DNA from: Protula sp. h YS-2021
Lineage: Eukaryota; Annelida; Polychaeta; Sabellida; Serpulidae
DNA: 64,000 nucleotides
Assembly (NCBI GenBank): GCA_949752745.1
Contig: OX457031.1
Span: forward strand, 26,876,081-26,940,080
Direction: 5' to 3'
Within the stretch, counting starts at the first letter, position 1. Each line of letters begins with the position of its first letter. Below, one piece after another: positions 29,590-44,050 of the stretch. Position numbers and translations under genes: made by a program. The notes under the pieces were generated by a model. The model saw only the letters and a list, made by a program, of their open reading frames with translations, was not told where the DNA came from and made no database searches.

Positions 29590-30137
29590 TTGTTAATTGC
29601 CCATTGGACATGCGACGTTCCAAGGACGATGGATAGGCAACACCACTGGACGTCGAATCAACGTCAGGATTGTGTGTGATTGCATGTTTTTTTTGTTTTT
29701 TTTTTAAGTCAAAACAGCCTATCTCACTCTGCATTGGATAGATATAGGGAAGGGGGGTGTTGGACAGACGACAGGAGGGTGACGATGGACAGACGCCAGG
29801 AAAAGTTATTGGTAAAACATGGGGAAATCAACATTCGAAAAGATCTATTTTGGCTGCCATTTTCCGTGTACGATAAAAAGATGGTTTCGTTCTACGACCT
29901 CTATACAATGTCGGCTGCAAGAGAGTTGTTTCGAATTACATGTACAATTAAATCTCAACACCAGTCATACTTTCCGACAACGACACTGCAGAGACGCTGC
30001 GATGTGGTCGAGGTCAAAACAAACAAACAAACAAACAAAACAGAAAAAATAAACAAAAACAGCCAACTGAAACGATGCTGGAAATTGGTCGGTGCAACCT
30101 CAAATAGATATTGACAAGACATTGGGTTAAATTACTG
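29590..30137 (+). mobile_element. ACGTC-family, copy 4 (degenerate)
   Basis: Has GCGACGTTCC, GGACGTCGAATCAACGTC and, near the right end, GGTGCAACCTCAAATAG followed by ATTACTGG, a decayed version of the GCAACCTCAAATTGAC...TTTACTGGG end at 61.8 kb. The 144-codon open frame across it is a by-product. Confidence 0.5.
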
Positions 30138-30815
30138 GCGGATATATATTTATATATTTATTTTTATTTATTTTTGATTTGCCGAATTTCTTAAGTCATC
30201 GGTGATTTTGTGAAACGACGATTTATCATTGACCAATAACAGAAAAATTTTCCACTTTGTCACCGAAAAAAAAAAAGAAATCCCACGACTAAATCCTTCA
30301 TGAAAGAAAACCATCAAAGTGCAGACCATCCAACCAATCCACTGATTCTCCTGCTCGTTACAATTCGTGACATTATCCAAATATTCATTTTCAAAGAGTA
30401 TTTCGAATGTACAGAAGGCGTAGTATGACTTAATTACGCCTATCAACACCAAAGAGATTTCAAAATGAAAGTAAAATATGAACAGCAATGTTCTGTTAAC
30501 TGCGCAAACAGAGTAGATTTCTGACTCATTTATGGCTGAAATTTATCTCCGTGCAGATATTTTAAATGATTTCTTTGCAGGTTTTTGGGTCTGTTTTTGA
30601 TTGGTGCAAGAAGAACTTTAGACAGAATAAAATGGTTGCTTATCACTGTTGTAGCTTAGGGTTATCCATAAAGAATGTGGGTAAAACCAAATTATATCTA
30701 CCCCCGCCTCCACCCCCCTCTTCCTCCTGCCCTGTACGCAAGATCACCCGTTATGTTACTCTCTGACTATAACATCAGCATAAGCACAGTCCTAGCACAG
30801 TCCTAGTCAGTTCTA

Positions 30816-33382
<2,567 letters not shown>

Positions 33383-33656
33383 GATACTTGTTTGTTTGAT
33401 GCTGGTTTATTTGACACTGGTTAATTTGATTTATAGTATGCTGGAAGCCAAGTTAGACGTTTGCCGGAATATTCTCCCAAAAATATCTGATGGTGATGCA
33501 AAAAGATACTTGTTTATTTGATACAGATTTATTTGATACTGGTTTATTTGATGTGGTTTATTTGATACTGGTTTGTTTGATTTATAGCATGTTGGAAGCT
33601 TAGCTATGCTTTGGACCGGAATATTCTCCCATAAATACCTGATGGTGATACAAAAG
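33383..33656. repeat. tandem duplication with internal TTTATTTGAT repeats
   Basis: Copies lie at 33383-33504 and 33505-33656. Each has several GATACTGGTTTATTT-like words, then TTTATAG(T/C)ATG(C/T)TGGAAGC, a GGAATATTCTCCCA block and CTGATGGTGAT. The second copy is longer through extra internal units. Confidence 0.8.
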
Positions 33657-34651
33657 GTTATGAGTGACAAAGTTTGGATGATTTTGCCTGCTCTTCATCG
33701 TGTGGGTTTGACGTATTAAAATTACACAGTGACATATGCTCGTTTGAAACTTAAAACCCAATCACGTTTATACATGCCATGCTAATTTAGTTAATATTTG
33801 AAATGAAACAAGTCTCGATAGTGATATCACATAGACTTACTTTTGGTCAAACTGATAATGTATGCCAGTTTCATTAATATTTATGTTCTGCTTTGTTTTA
33901 AGTGTTTTCATTAGTGAATGACGCATGGAAATAGAAGCATGTTCATAGACTAAATTGTTGGAAAACTCCCAGATAGTAGTATAGTAATCACACTAAATTA
34001 TCTAAACTGGTTCTGTCACATCTGCATCTAAAACATTACTCTTCATTGAAGGCAAAATAACCTTGCTTTATTTCACATACGATATACTTAATGGTCTAGA
34101 TGCTAATGAATGCAAAAAATGAATAAAAATAATAAAACATTATCACTTTCAGCCATTTCATTGATATTTGAAAAATAAAATCACTAATCTGTGGGTGTCT
34201 ATTACCATTGGAAAGTCAAATGTTGTCTTTTTTTATTGCAATTCACAAGAATTAATTTTAAGATATTTTAAGTCTCATTTCGTGTACAATTCATGTGAAC
34301 TTGCGAAGCAATTACTAAAAAGTAACATTTCTTCCACAATGGCACGAATAAAACTATGTTTGATAACTTGAACATTTCTCCGCACTTACAACAAAGAGCT
34401 TTTAAAGATATAAAGGACCCGATAGCTTCCCCGTGCCGTGTGCGATCCAGTAAATGGAAAGTCGCAGATTGTTACAATTTCCTAAGCAGAACACATTTAA
34501 CATCACGAGGGTGTCTTACACGAATATAAACCTATTCATTTTACGCGTAAGTGCCTTAAATTAAAGCCAAACTAACTTCAAGTATATAAGTGACTTAAGA
34601 AACACATTTATGAATATATAAGCACATGTGTTTTACAAATAGTCCAGAAAT

Positions 34652-34653
<2 letters not shown>
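33657..34653. other. non-coding stretch, nothing recognised
   Basis: AT-rich. A 67-codon plus-strand frame at 34168-34371 has no motif. Confidence 0.45.

Positions 34654-34748
<95 letters not shown>
34654..34748. repeat. (TA)n microsatellite abutting a transposon end
   Basis: About 47 TA units ending exactly where the inverted repeat at 34749 begins. The array may have grown from a TA-rich insertion site. Confidence 0.96.
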
Positions 34749-34750
<2 letters not shown>

Positions 34751-35985
34751 CGGACCTCTAGAATCCGCTGGTTTTTGGGCTAAGAAAATTGTACAGATCC
34801 GCTGAAATGTTTAGGAGCGACAGATTATGGTAGTTACACAATATTTAGTTACTTTTGTGTCTTATATGTTTGCTATTTTGTGTTTTATGTATTTCTAGAA
34901 CATTTTTGTTGTGTTTATGTCGTAGACGCTTTCTTTGGCACTCTCCCCACAATGATTTGTAAAGCGTAATGATGTCATCTGAAATATTTGCAAATTTTTT
35001 TTCTAAATTTCCTTACGCATTTTGTCATGACCACCATGACCGGTGGCAATGTGAGCCCTTTTCACAACATTGAAAACATGTTCAATCGCTACGTAATACT
35101 GTGGTGTTTCATCGGGTGACTTTTGTTTTCGGATAACTTTTTGGACATCACCAGAAACAAGAACATAATAACTTTGCAGCAAATAGTATTGAGCCCATGT
35201 TTTTGACTCTGCTTGTTTAGCCTCAATAACACTAGTGACAAGAATGTCGCATTGTTCTTTTGGTATCAGAGTACTTTTTGCGTCCTTCGTTGAAGAATAT
35301 TGTTTAAATAATTCCTCTATAAAGCGAACTTCAGTCTCATTCGCCATATCTCTTGTTCATATGTTCATTTTATTGTTTTGAAAATCAAAATGATAGGCAC
35401 ATTGTTTATATCAATTTGGCACGTGTTCCAAACCTAATGAGATGTAAAAAAGCAGTTTAAACCAATAAATTTCTCTGGAATAGATTGCAAAAATGCTATT
35501 GGATATTTCCGGAGAATAAGATGTACTCCGGGGAACCAGGAAGAATTAGAAGAGAGTTGAATTTTAAAATTGCAATTGCGGTACATTATCTGACTTGCAA
35601 TTTAGATCACACGATGAAAGATGAACTTTAAAATGCAATTATGCCTGTGATTTCAATGAGATCACAGTTATAAATGACGTATGTGATGATAGTAATTAAA
35701 AAAAGGAATCCATTTTCTATAATTCACAGTTCAGAAAAATGCCACCTTTAATTGTACATCGCCAAAATATTGCGTAATTGTGAATTGCAATTAATGTGGC
35801 TAACTGACATTGCATTCAGAAAACATTCCTTTAATTGTAGATCACATGAATAGCCATTTTGCCTATTATGACAATTTCAATTTCAGCGGACCTGTAGAGC
35901 TTTTTTAGCCCCAAACCAGCGGATCTTACAGATCCGCTGGTTTTGTAAGATTCGCTGAAAATTTTAGCGAATCTACAGATCCGCT
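34749..35985. mobile_element. DNA transposon with nested palindromic terminal inverted repeats
   Basis: The left end (34749-34808: AGCGGACCTCTAGAATCCGC, then TGGTTT, TGGGCTAA, GTACAG and TCCGCTGAAAT) and the reverse complement of 35938-35885 match along about 60 bases in the same order. The right end extends to 35985 with another unit. The right side holds a perfect 10-bp-stem palindrome (CCAGCGGATC-TTACA-GATCCGCTGG, 35916-35940) and a near-palindrome at 35951-35971, so the ends are built of AGCGGATCTGTA-type units facing both ways. Inside is a broken integrase-like gene on the minus strand. A target duplication cannot be read because the left flank is a TA microsatellite. Confidence 0.75.
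34891..35347 (-). pseudogene. KRBA2-like integrase N-terminal region, broken
   Basis: From ATG at 35347 a 114-codon frame runs to a stop at 35003. Its start (VRFIEELFKQY), middle (AEYY-like QYYLLQSYYVL) and end (HIATGHGGHDKMRKEI) resemble the N-terminal part of KRBA2-like integrase proteins, with the H-x-H side of an integrase HHCC zinc finger at the end. Beyond the stop the same frame continues to about 34891 with NHCGES, which fits the C-x2-C side with the second cysteine changed to serine. The DDE catalytic domain is missing. I read it as a decayed fragment carried in the element at 34749-35985; the gene name is a resemblance from memory. Confidence 0.65.
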
Positions 35986-37212
35986 AATTGAACCAAGCGA
36001 CGATGTCCGTTTTAACGTAAAGAAATTTTAAAATTGGACAGAACTAATTTTCAAGTGTTTAGTCACTAAACGACTTGAACAATTTAGTAAAGGTGTCTAT
36101 TGATGACCTGCTTTGGCTATATTCAATGAAGATCCAATTAAAATTCAGTAAGTTAAATTACTTAGTCTTATCAACTCGGAATGGCTCCCAGGAACGTTCT
36201 AGTCTTTGAAGCAAATTAATGAATTAAATACTCCATTTTTAAATATTCAACCAAATGATGCTTAATCCCGCTTGTTTTATCACGTATTGTTTCAGTTATG
36301 ATTGTGCTCTTTTACAATAATTTTTTTTAGAATGTTTCCCACTTGAGAAAAAGGTTCTTTCCGCAAATAAAATACGTATTTAATAACATAAAACGTGTTT
36401 CCGCATTTTGAAACAATAGCCATTACATAAAACAGCAAAGATGTGCAAACCATTTTCTTCTTCCGGTAACATTTAATCATCAGGCAACGAATACTTGTAT
36501 ATTGTTATGACATCAATTTAAACGTTACGAAAACGATTCCTACATGATACGTCAAAATTATAATTTTTAGAAGGGGCTCTTCCAATTCAAAGCCATAGCA
36601 ACAAAAGTGACTCCGTACGTAAACTCCAAGTTCTGCGCAGAACATTATCTTTCACCCATACTGTATCATTTTAAAACTATATATTTGCTACATTGGAAAT
36701 GAACAAGTCAACTACAAAGTGTCATCAAAATACTCAAGTGATATTAATATAAATTAGATCAACTGATTAGCCCCGAATCAAGGCCAGCAATAGAGGTCTT
36801 TTCTATTGCCTGAGAAAAAACTACAATTGAAACAGTAGTTCATCTTGGGTGGTCTTTAGTGCCAGAAAATATACTAATCGCATTCATCTAATGTTTTCAG
36901 CAGATAATTATATTACGATGAAGTTATTTATGTGATGTTCAAAAGAAACTATCTGATATAACCTCTTAGCCGATGCAAAACGTCATAAAAATTACTATTC
37001 ACAATATCGGTCATAAAAAATTACGAAATTTTTTTGAAAGTTATAAGGCGGGAAACAATCATCAAATAACTCTTAAATGCTTTATGTGTGAATAAACCAA
37101 TCTGCTACACCATAAAAAGACCACAAAAGGCTTTCCATTCACCTTTCAACGCATAAAAAGGCATTGCATTATTAACACAGATGCGTCTGGGTTTCTGACA
37201 AGACGTTAAGCG
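35986..37212. other. non-coding stretch, nothing recognised
   Basis: AT-rich, without coding or repeat structure I could define. Confidence 0.45.
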
Positions 37213-37229
37213 ACGATGTTTGAACCAGG
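37213..37229 (-). repeat. tRNA-like B-box remnant
   Basis: On the minus strand CCTGGTTCAAACATCG follows AATCATAATAACG, resembling the 3' half of the better tRNA-like head at 37430-37500. A decayed SINE head is the likely reading. Confidence 0.35.
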
Positions 37230-37429
37230 GCGTTATTATGATTGTAACAGTCATACTGGTATTCATAAATTACAATTAAAAATTAAAATAAACTCTGTCG
37301 TTACAAGTAAGTTAAACAAAAGGATGTCTAAGGGATTTAAAGGGTGATAATTTTGAATTCCGTGATAGGTGACATCTGCCTAAACATTCGCACAGTTAAG
37401 GCAATGCAAAGTCAATCGTATGCTTACCA

Positions 37430-37505
37430 GCCTGTCTCAATTTGAACCAGGAAGCTTATGATTACAAGACCAACGTTCTAACCAGTTCAGCTAATACTCA
37501 CCCCC
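37430..37505 (-). repeat. tRNA(Thr-UGU)-like SINE head
   Basis: Read on the minus strand: TTAGCTGAACTGGTTAGAAC (A-box-like), then GTTGGTCTTGTAATCA with TGT at the anticodon position, then CCTGGTTCAAATTGAG (B-box-like). Order and spacing fit a tRNA-derived polymerase III promoter. The anticodon and T stems do not pair well, so this is a SINE or tRNA relic and not a working tRNA. Confidence 0.5.
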
Positions 37506-37637
37506 GTATCTGAGAACATGTTTCGTAACATCTTAGTCTACGCTTTGCACTACACTAGTGGCCAATAGAGTTGTTTCTGTTACTTTGTAAACAGCGTATA
37601 TAGCTCAAAACCATGGCAAAAACAATGTTTACTTGCA

Positions 37638-37695
37638 TGATTTGAACCAGCTCACTCACTGGGTTTAAACCAAACACCATTCCAGTCAATGGAAG
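37638..37695 (-). repeat. second tRNA-like SINE head
   Basis: On the minus strand CATTGACTGGAATGGTGTTT (weak A-box) is followed by GAGCTGGTTCAAATCATG (B-box). It is in the same orientation as, and about 190 bases upstream of, the head at 37430-37505, which suggests a tandem or dimeric SINE. Confidence 0.4.
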
Positions 37696-39141
37696 TCTCA
37701 ATCAGACACTCACCTTTTTAAATAGGTCTTATTCTGTGTATGGTCTACTTATTCAATTTGCTTCAAAAGACCCTAGATTGTGTATTCATGTGTTGGTTTG
37801 TTTGGCAACTAATATTTGCACCTGAAAATTCTCATACCAGACATTTTTCCTATCTGCTAAGTGCATATTTATTCCACCGAGTCACATAAACAGCTACTTT
37901 GACAGCAATATACACCCATTTCATCGGTTATAAATATAATGCACCGCAGTTTCTAAACACTGAAATGAGTTTAAAAGGTTCTGCATATAACTTTGTGGAC
38001 GTGACGGCAGAAGACTAATTGAGATCTAATCAGACTTTCTCGTATATGATATTCCGCTTGTAGTAGGTGTTTGCGTGTGTGTATATCTGTCTAGTTTCGC
38101 CAGTTAATAAGCTATTCATCAAGCTCATTTTCTGTAATGAAAAACTTAAGGACTGCAACTGGCTTGGATCAATGCAAGTGTTGGGTCAATCAATCGACAT
38201 GGAATATTATGATTCTGAGATATTATTTTAATGTTTACTATAAGATGTAGATTAACTTTTAATAGAACTTATACTGAGTTCTTTTAAGGGGAGATAATAA
38301 TCGAACGATACGATATAATTGCTACATAATGAGGTGATTGATTTCTCATCTCGCTAGAAAGTAAGAATAATGCAAGTGAGTTGTGAATTTAACTTTAGGA
38401 AAAAAAATAACACGACAAACACCAGAGGCTATAAGTTAATACGTCATACTAGAGAAAAGGTAATAAATTCAGTCCAGAAAAAGCCTTCTACTCTTGGACA
38501 ATTTTCATTTGCTTCAAAGCAAATTTACTATATAAATTTATATACAAGTTAATATAATAATAATAATGATAATATAATAATATAATAATAAAAGTTATTA
38601 TATAGGAAATTTAATTATAGTTTAAATTTCCTCAACGATATAAGAAAATTAGGCCAAAATGCAATATCATTTTGTTGGGAAAATCAGTGTTATAAAAACT
38701 CTCCTCTTTTAGAAAAAATGAAAATATTAACTGCCTTTCTATTTTGTGTCATGAAAATGTTGGAACGATCTGCAACATAATCTGGCAAACTGATTTAGGT
38801 CTCAGTATCTTTAATATAAACTTTGTTTAAGGGCTGGATAAGAGGTTACTATATATTTCACTGAATCTTTTTAACACTGCCTCAATAAACCACGGAGTCT
38901 GAGCCCTGCTGAGACCTAAATCAAGTTGCAATATAACGCTGCAAATCATTTAGAACATTCATTAAAAATAAAGGTTAACGCGTTGGCTATACTATCCAGT
39001 AAGTTTGTGGGTTCACTTTACAACGACACAAACTTATAATAACACAAACGTTTTTGAGGTCGCGGTTATAAAAATATTCCGAAATCATGGAAGAATGCAT
39101 TTCATGTTATGTTCTGTAAAGCAATTTTCAAGCAATTCATT

Positions 39142-39143
<2 letters not shown>
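37696..39143. other. non-coding stretch, nothing recognised
   Basis: A low-complexity AATAAT-rich patch lies at about 38550-38600. No gene was found. Confidence 0.45.
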
Positions 39144-39239
<96 letters not shown>

Positions 39240-39276
39240 TACATACATACATACATATATTTTATTATTATTATTA
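39144..39276. repeat. compound microsatellite (CA)n, (CATA)n, (ATT)n
   Basis: 46 CA units to 39235, about six CATA units to 39258, then ATT units to 39276. Confidence 0.97.
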
Positions 39277-39891
39277 GCTATTATATTTGATTCTGGGCGT
39301 TTTGGATATCATTGGGAAATCAGCAAGGAACTCTTTTGTTATTCTACACAGCAAATACTCGCGCACAGAAAAAGGGCAGAATTATTGGTATTGAGTGTGA
39401 AATCCAAAGCTTCCCAGTTGCTTGATTTTAAAGTTGGCAACCCTAAAGGCTTGTGCTATTACATGGATGGGCAGGAGCTGAGTTTATTCAGCTGTTTTGT
39501 GTTCACTGTTGGCACAATGAATCTGTTGAATTATAATCTTGTAATTATGTCAAAGTCTCTATTCATTAATAATTAGGAAACTAAAAATACTGATTTCCTA
39601 GCCGTATTGCAGAGCTGAGCAGCCTTGCACTTTTCATCTATAAAGCGACTAAAGAGCACTTATGCCTGAGAAAATTAATAACTGATATTTCAACCTTACA
39701 TGTGGCAACCTTATAGTAAAGTCAGCTTTGGAGCAAAACATATTACCAAATAAGTGAACTACTCTTTGTAAGGCATTTAAAGAAAGAACAGAATTAATGC
39801 ATGTGCATATAACGAATAAAAAGGCAAATTATGAAACATGCCATTGACACACACACACAACGAAAAAGGACCGCGAAAAAAAAAAGAAAGC

Positions 39892-39942
<51 letters not shown>

Positions 39943-40459
39943 GGAGAGAGAGAAATATAGAAATAATTAGTAAGGGTGCAAGTAACAGAGGGGCAATACC
40001 GTGTCTCAACGATGCATTATGTACAATATAGTAAAATTTATATTTTTTCTAGGTAAGAGTAAAATCTAAGCAATATGAATATTTGAAAATACGTAAAAAG
40101 GAAATTCAGTAATACATTTACTGTCTTTTACATTATTATGGCTTTAACCTTTTTGCAAAATAATTACCGTTAATTAATTCCAAATAGGCGATTCCTTAAC
40201 CTATACACTGTGTTAATATGCGGAAACGTGTTGATGAAAACAAATACAAGGAGTAAATTGGTAGGCAAATGGGTGTTAGGCAACAAAAATCAGTAATCTC
40301 ACAATTTACATAGACTGTCCACGAAAGGTGCTAGTATCTGATCAACTTATATATGTACACTGCATTGCAATGACAGATATCAGTAGCTGATAGGCTCATG
40401 TATGCACACTATTTCATAGTGAAAGGTGTCAACAGCATACATGTATCCAACTTTACAAG
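39277..40459. other. non-coding stretch around the (GA)n array
   Basis: A plus-strand frame runs out of the CA array to 39576 and contains KRAELLVLSVKSK, but no splice or homology support was found. Nothing else is recognised. Confidence 0.4.
39896..39952. repeat. (GA)n microsatellite
   Basis: GA units with AAAG and GGG interruptions, preceded by an A-rich run. Confidence 0.95.
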
Positions 40460-40945
40460 GGCAGGTGCAACAAGACAGTGCGGCTAGCAGTGTAGATAGA
40501 CTGGCAATGACTAGTGCCAGTAGGTGTTGATCTGTACACTTATACACAGCTTTATAATGACGAGTACCATTCGTATACAGGGAACAAAGAACTAGTGGCA
40601 TCTATACAGTGATATCTTGATATAAGTGGCAGATGGCCACATAGAGTGCATGGGTATAACGCTGAATGATTCCAAAATAGAACAAGTACCAGTTAAACAC
40701 AAATATGCATACAGCCTGACATTGATAGGTACAAGCAGCAGACGACCAAACAAGAGTGAACGGGTATGGCACTGCATGGCGTGGATACGAACAAGTAGCT
40801 ATTGAACACAAACATGTATGCAATGCGGTATTAATAGGTAAAAGTAGCGGATGATCACAAAGAAGTGCACTTGTATAGCACTGCGTGACGCGGCCAAGAA
40901 CAAGTAGCGGTCGAACACAAACATGCATACAGTATATGAGACTGA
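40460..40945. repeat. 109-bp degenerate tandem repeat
   Basis: The clearest copies are 40681-40789 and 40790-40898, both exactly 109 bases and starting AACAAGTA. A partial third copy runs from 40899, and an older copy is recognisable before 40681 (from about 40572). Conserved words are ACACAAA(T/C)ATG, TTGATAGGTA and GTATGGCACTGC. Confidence 0.8.
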
Positions 40946-41087
40946 CAATTAGCCGTCTGTAGAGTTGTCTGACCTGTCTCCATGCACTGAACAGTTATAC
41001 GTTCTGTGAGATTCACGGATACACAGTTACTAATCGCTCCTTCACTGATCAAAACACCCGCTTGTGCCGTGAAGCTTCAGTGATCCT

Positions 41088-41113
41088 ATGCAGTGCAGCG
41101 TGCTGCATTGCAT
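41088..41113. other. 26-base near-perfect hairpin
   Basis: ATGCAGTGCAGC-GT-GCTGCATTGCAT pairs 12 bases with a single mismatched position. It lies in unassigned sequence between the 109-bp and 116-bp arrays. Confidence 0.55.
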
Positions 41114-41553
41114 CACAATGATCCACTCAGGCACTGGCTTATCAACTGCCATAACTGTGAAGTCGCGCGTGGTTTAACAGAAAATGTAAATCAGCTACCT
41201 TTATATCAGAAAAAAGACTAAGAAAACACAGCTAGCTACTTTTTGAGGTAAAAGCACCTCTGAAAAGTGGAGATATTTTGGTATTTGTGTATCCCCTCCT
41301 CCAGTATTCTCAGCGAGCATATTTTCAATGTGGCGGATCGTCTGGTCTGCCGTAGCTTACTGAGTTCAAGAAAATGTAGACATATTAATTATTTAAAACA
41401 AAAATTACGGGAAATTGTAATGTAACGACTGTAAATGTTTTTATGGGTTTGTTTATTCGAATATATTCTAGTTACCGGTTAATAACTGTTCAGAATTTTT
41501 TTAATACAGCATTTTATGTTCATCCGGTTATTTACTAATAGCCGAAATCACCA

Positions 41554-42016
41554 GTCGTGTGTATTTATGCAAACCTAAATATTATTAAATACCAGTGCCC
41601 CATGCCACCAAACACACAGACATTAGCAGGTGTGAGTTGCTGAGTTACAACTCTTAAGTGGTTGTTCTTGTCGTGTGTATTTATGCAAACTTAAATATCA
41701 TTAAATACCAGTGCCTCATGTCACCAAACATACAGACATTAGCAGGTGTGAGTTGATGAGTTACAACTCTTAAGTGGTTGTTCTTGTCGTGTGTATTTAT
41801 GCAAACTTAAATATTATTAAATACCAGTGCCCCATGTCACCAAAAATGCAGACATTAGCAGGTGTGAGTTGATGAGTTACAACTCTTAACTGGTTGTTCT
41901 TGTCGTGTGTATTTATGCAAACTTAAATATTATTAAATACCAGTGCCCCATGTCACCAAAAATGCAGACATTAGCAGGTGTGAGTTGATGAGTTACAACT
42001 CTTAACTGGTTGTTCT
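41554..42016. repeat. 116-bp tandem repeat, four copies
   Basis: Unit starts (GTCGTGTGTATTTATGCAAA) lie at 41554, 41670, 41786 and 41902, exactly 116 bases apart. Copies 3 and 4 are almost identical while copy 1 is the most diverged, so the array grew recently at its right end. Each unit has a short stem, GAGTTG...CAACTC. Confidence 0.95.
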
Positions 42017-43924
42017 CCATGACCCTGCATATCTTGAATGTGTCATTGTTAGCACATCGTGAATGTATCATGCAAAGATATGACATCAGTAACTTCATTA
42101 TAAACCTAAACAAAATAATGAAAAATACTTCATGATATAAATCTTTGCAGCGTCAATCACAGTATTTTGTATCTTCTACAAACGCTCTTTCATAGTGTCA
42201 AATTATAAAGGCTAACGTTTGTAAAGCCTTTTTTGTGTGATTAGTCATTGGAATCTAATAGTTTTCAAATCAGAATGCCAAATGAGTCATAAATTTTGCT
42301 ATGCTATGTTTTTTACTGAATTGTGATTAATTGCACGTAAGTGAAAGACAGAAAACATGTTTTTAAATATAATTAGCATTAACTAAGATAAAAAATACTC
42401 ACATTTAAACAGAGAATAGTTTTGGGTGATTCCTTTTTTTTATGTGCCCCATGTGAAAACTCTTAAGGAGAAAAATCCAAAGGAAAGCAAATTTACAAGA
42501 TCAATGGCATGAATTAACGTCATCTTTTAAATTATAAAATACTACTGGCAGTTACATATTATTGGCCACTACTAACTGTTAGCGAATTGTAAACTTAATA
42601 CTTATAATATAATTTTAATTTTACTATTTTGCAATGTGCAGAGGGGTACTTCACGTAGAAAGTACACAAAACATTTAACAGAACACCTACGGCCATGCAA
42701 GCTTTTGGAGGGTTATATGTTGAAACTGGTTGCGCATAAATTGCGAATTGTCAATTAGGAAAAGAAATAAGCAAAATATCAACAGCAATAATGGACATCC
42801 CACTACTGCATTCGAAAATACCAATAAATGATAAGTACTGTACACAACAAATCTTCTCTCACAGTGTCTCAAGGTCTACCACAGAACCCCTTTTTTCACT
42901 GACACTAAAAATAGCACTGAAACAATAATCTAATTGGATGATATAAAAGAATCCTATTTCCTTCATGTGATAATAATCACCTAATGACTAAGCTATTTAG
43001 AACATGTTCTAAAGAAATGTGCAAACTGCTATGGGTGGCTCTCAATTTGCTTGGCAATCAAAAAAGGGAAATTGACAGAACCAGATTAGCAATAATTTAC
43101 TCTAACTAAAGACCGCATTTAAAAAAAAAAGCAATCCTGTGATGCAAGAGCTTCAGAAACAAGAACAAAAAGCCCCATCGAATTTATATGTGCTGAGAGC
43201 AAACATAAGCACGTACCAGAGAAGTATTTGCATCTTTTTCCATGCAGGTGTTGAGAAATTATTTCATCTTATAAATATTTAAAATTTGTGTAAACATAGT
43301 TACATATTTTATTTTACATCTGTTGAAGTGATTTTAATAGAGAATTAAAGTGACTACCTCATTTGACAATTTCGACTTTTAGACTAGGCAACAATAGTTA
43401 TTCGGTCTTTGTTGCATTGACAATTAGCAGCCTATTGGCAACGTCTTGGAGAATAACTGTCTAAATTTTCAGTTGCATTTTGTGACGATAGGAATTTATT
43501 AAGGAAGCAATAACCACATGTACAAATAACTAAGTTTCATAAGTTTAGTTGCAGAGTGCCTAGGCAGCTGGGCAAGTCAAATCTTTTTTTCTGTTCAAAG
43601 ATGTTAATTTTCCATTCTGTTGAAAGAAATACTAAATGTAAATTCGTCTACAAGCAAACTGACACCCAAGCATACATCCCTTTACCCTCAAGTAGCAAAC
43701 AGTATAGCTAATGCAAAAGCCCATGGAAATGCTGCTCAGGATAGTCTGAGCAAGAAAGATACTTCGCCACTCACCACTCACCACTAATCACCACTAATCA
43801 CCGTTTCTAGTTCTAAAATTTGTATATTTGCCCATTCCTTAGCATAGATGTTCTTCTTCAATTTCTTTTTCAGTATTTTGAAACACTGGCTTAAATAAAA
43901 TTCTGCACAAATCCATTTATATCA
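42017..43924. other. non-coding stretch, nothing recognised
   Basis: AT-rich. A few ACCACTCACCACTAATC units repeat at 43768-43801. Confidence 0.45.
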
Positions 43925-44050
43925 TATAGTGTGTATATCGTATAGTATATATATATATCATATAGTATATATATCATATAGTATATATATCATAGTATAC
44001 ATATCATATAGTCTATATATAGTATATATATATATAGTATATATATATAT
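43925..44050. repeat. (ATAG/TATA) low-complexity satellite
   Basis: Irregular TATAGTATATAT and ATATCATATAG units. A similar patch lies at 44565-44635, just before the Helentron-like element. Confidence 0.85.

Noticed and set aside
29680..30114. 144-codon plus-strand frame
   Set aside because: Lies across an ACGTC-family transposon copy and a CAAA repeat; no domain.
39005..39576. Long frames through the (CA)n array
   Set aside because: Opened by the microsatellite reading as poly-Thr-His. The tail has no recognised domain.
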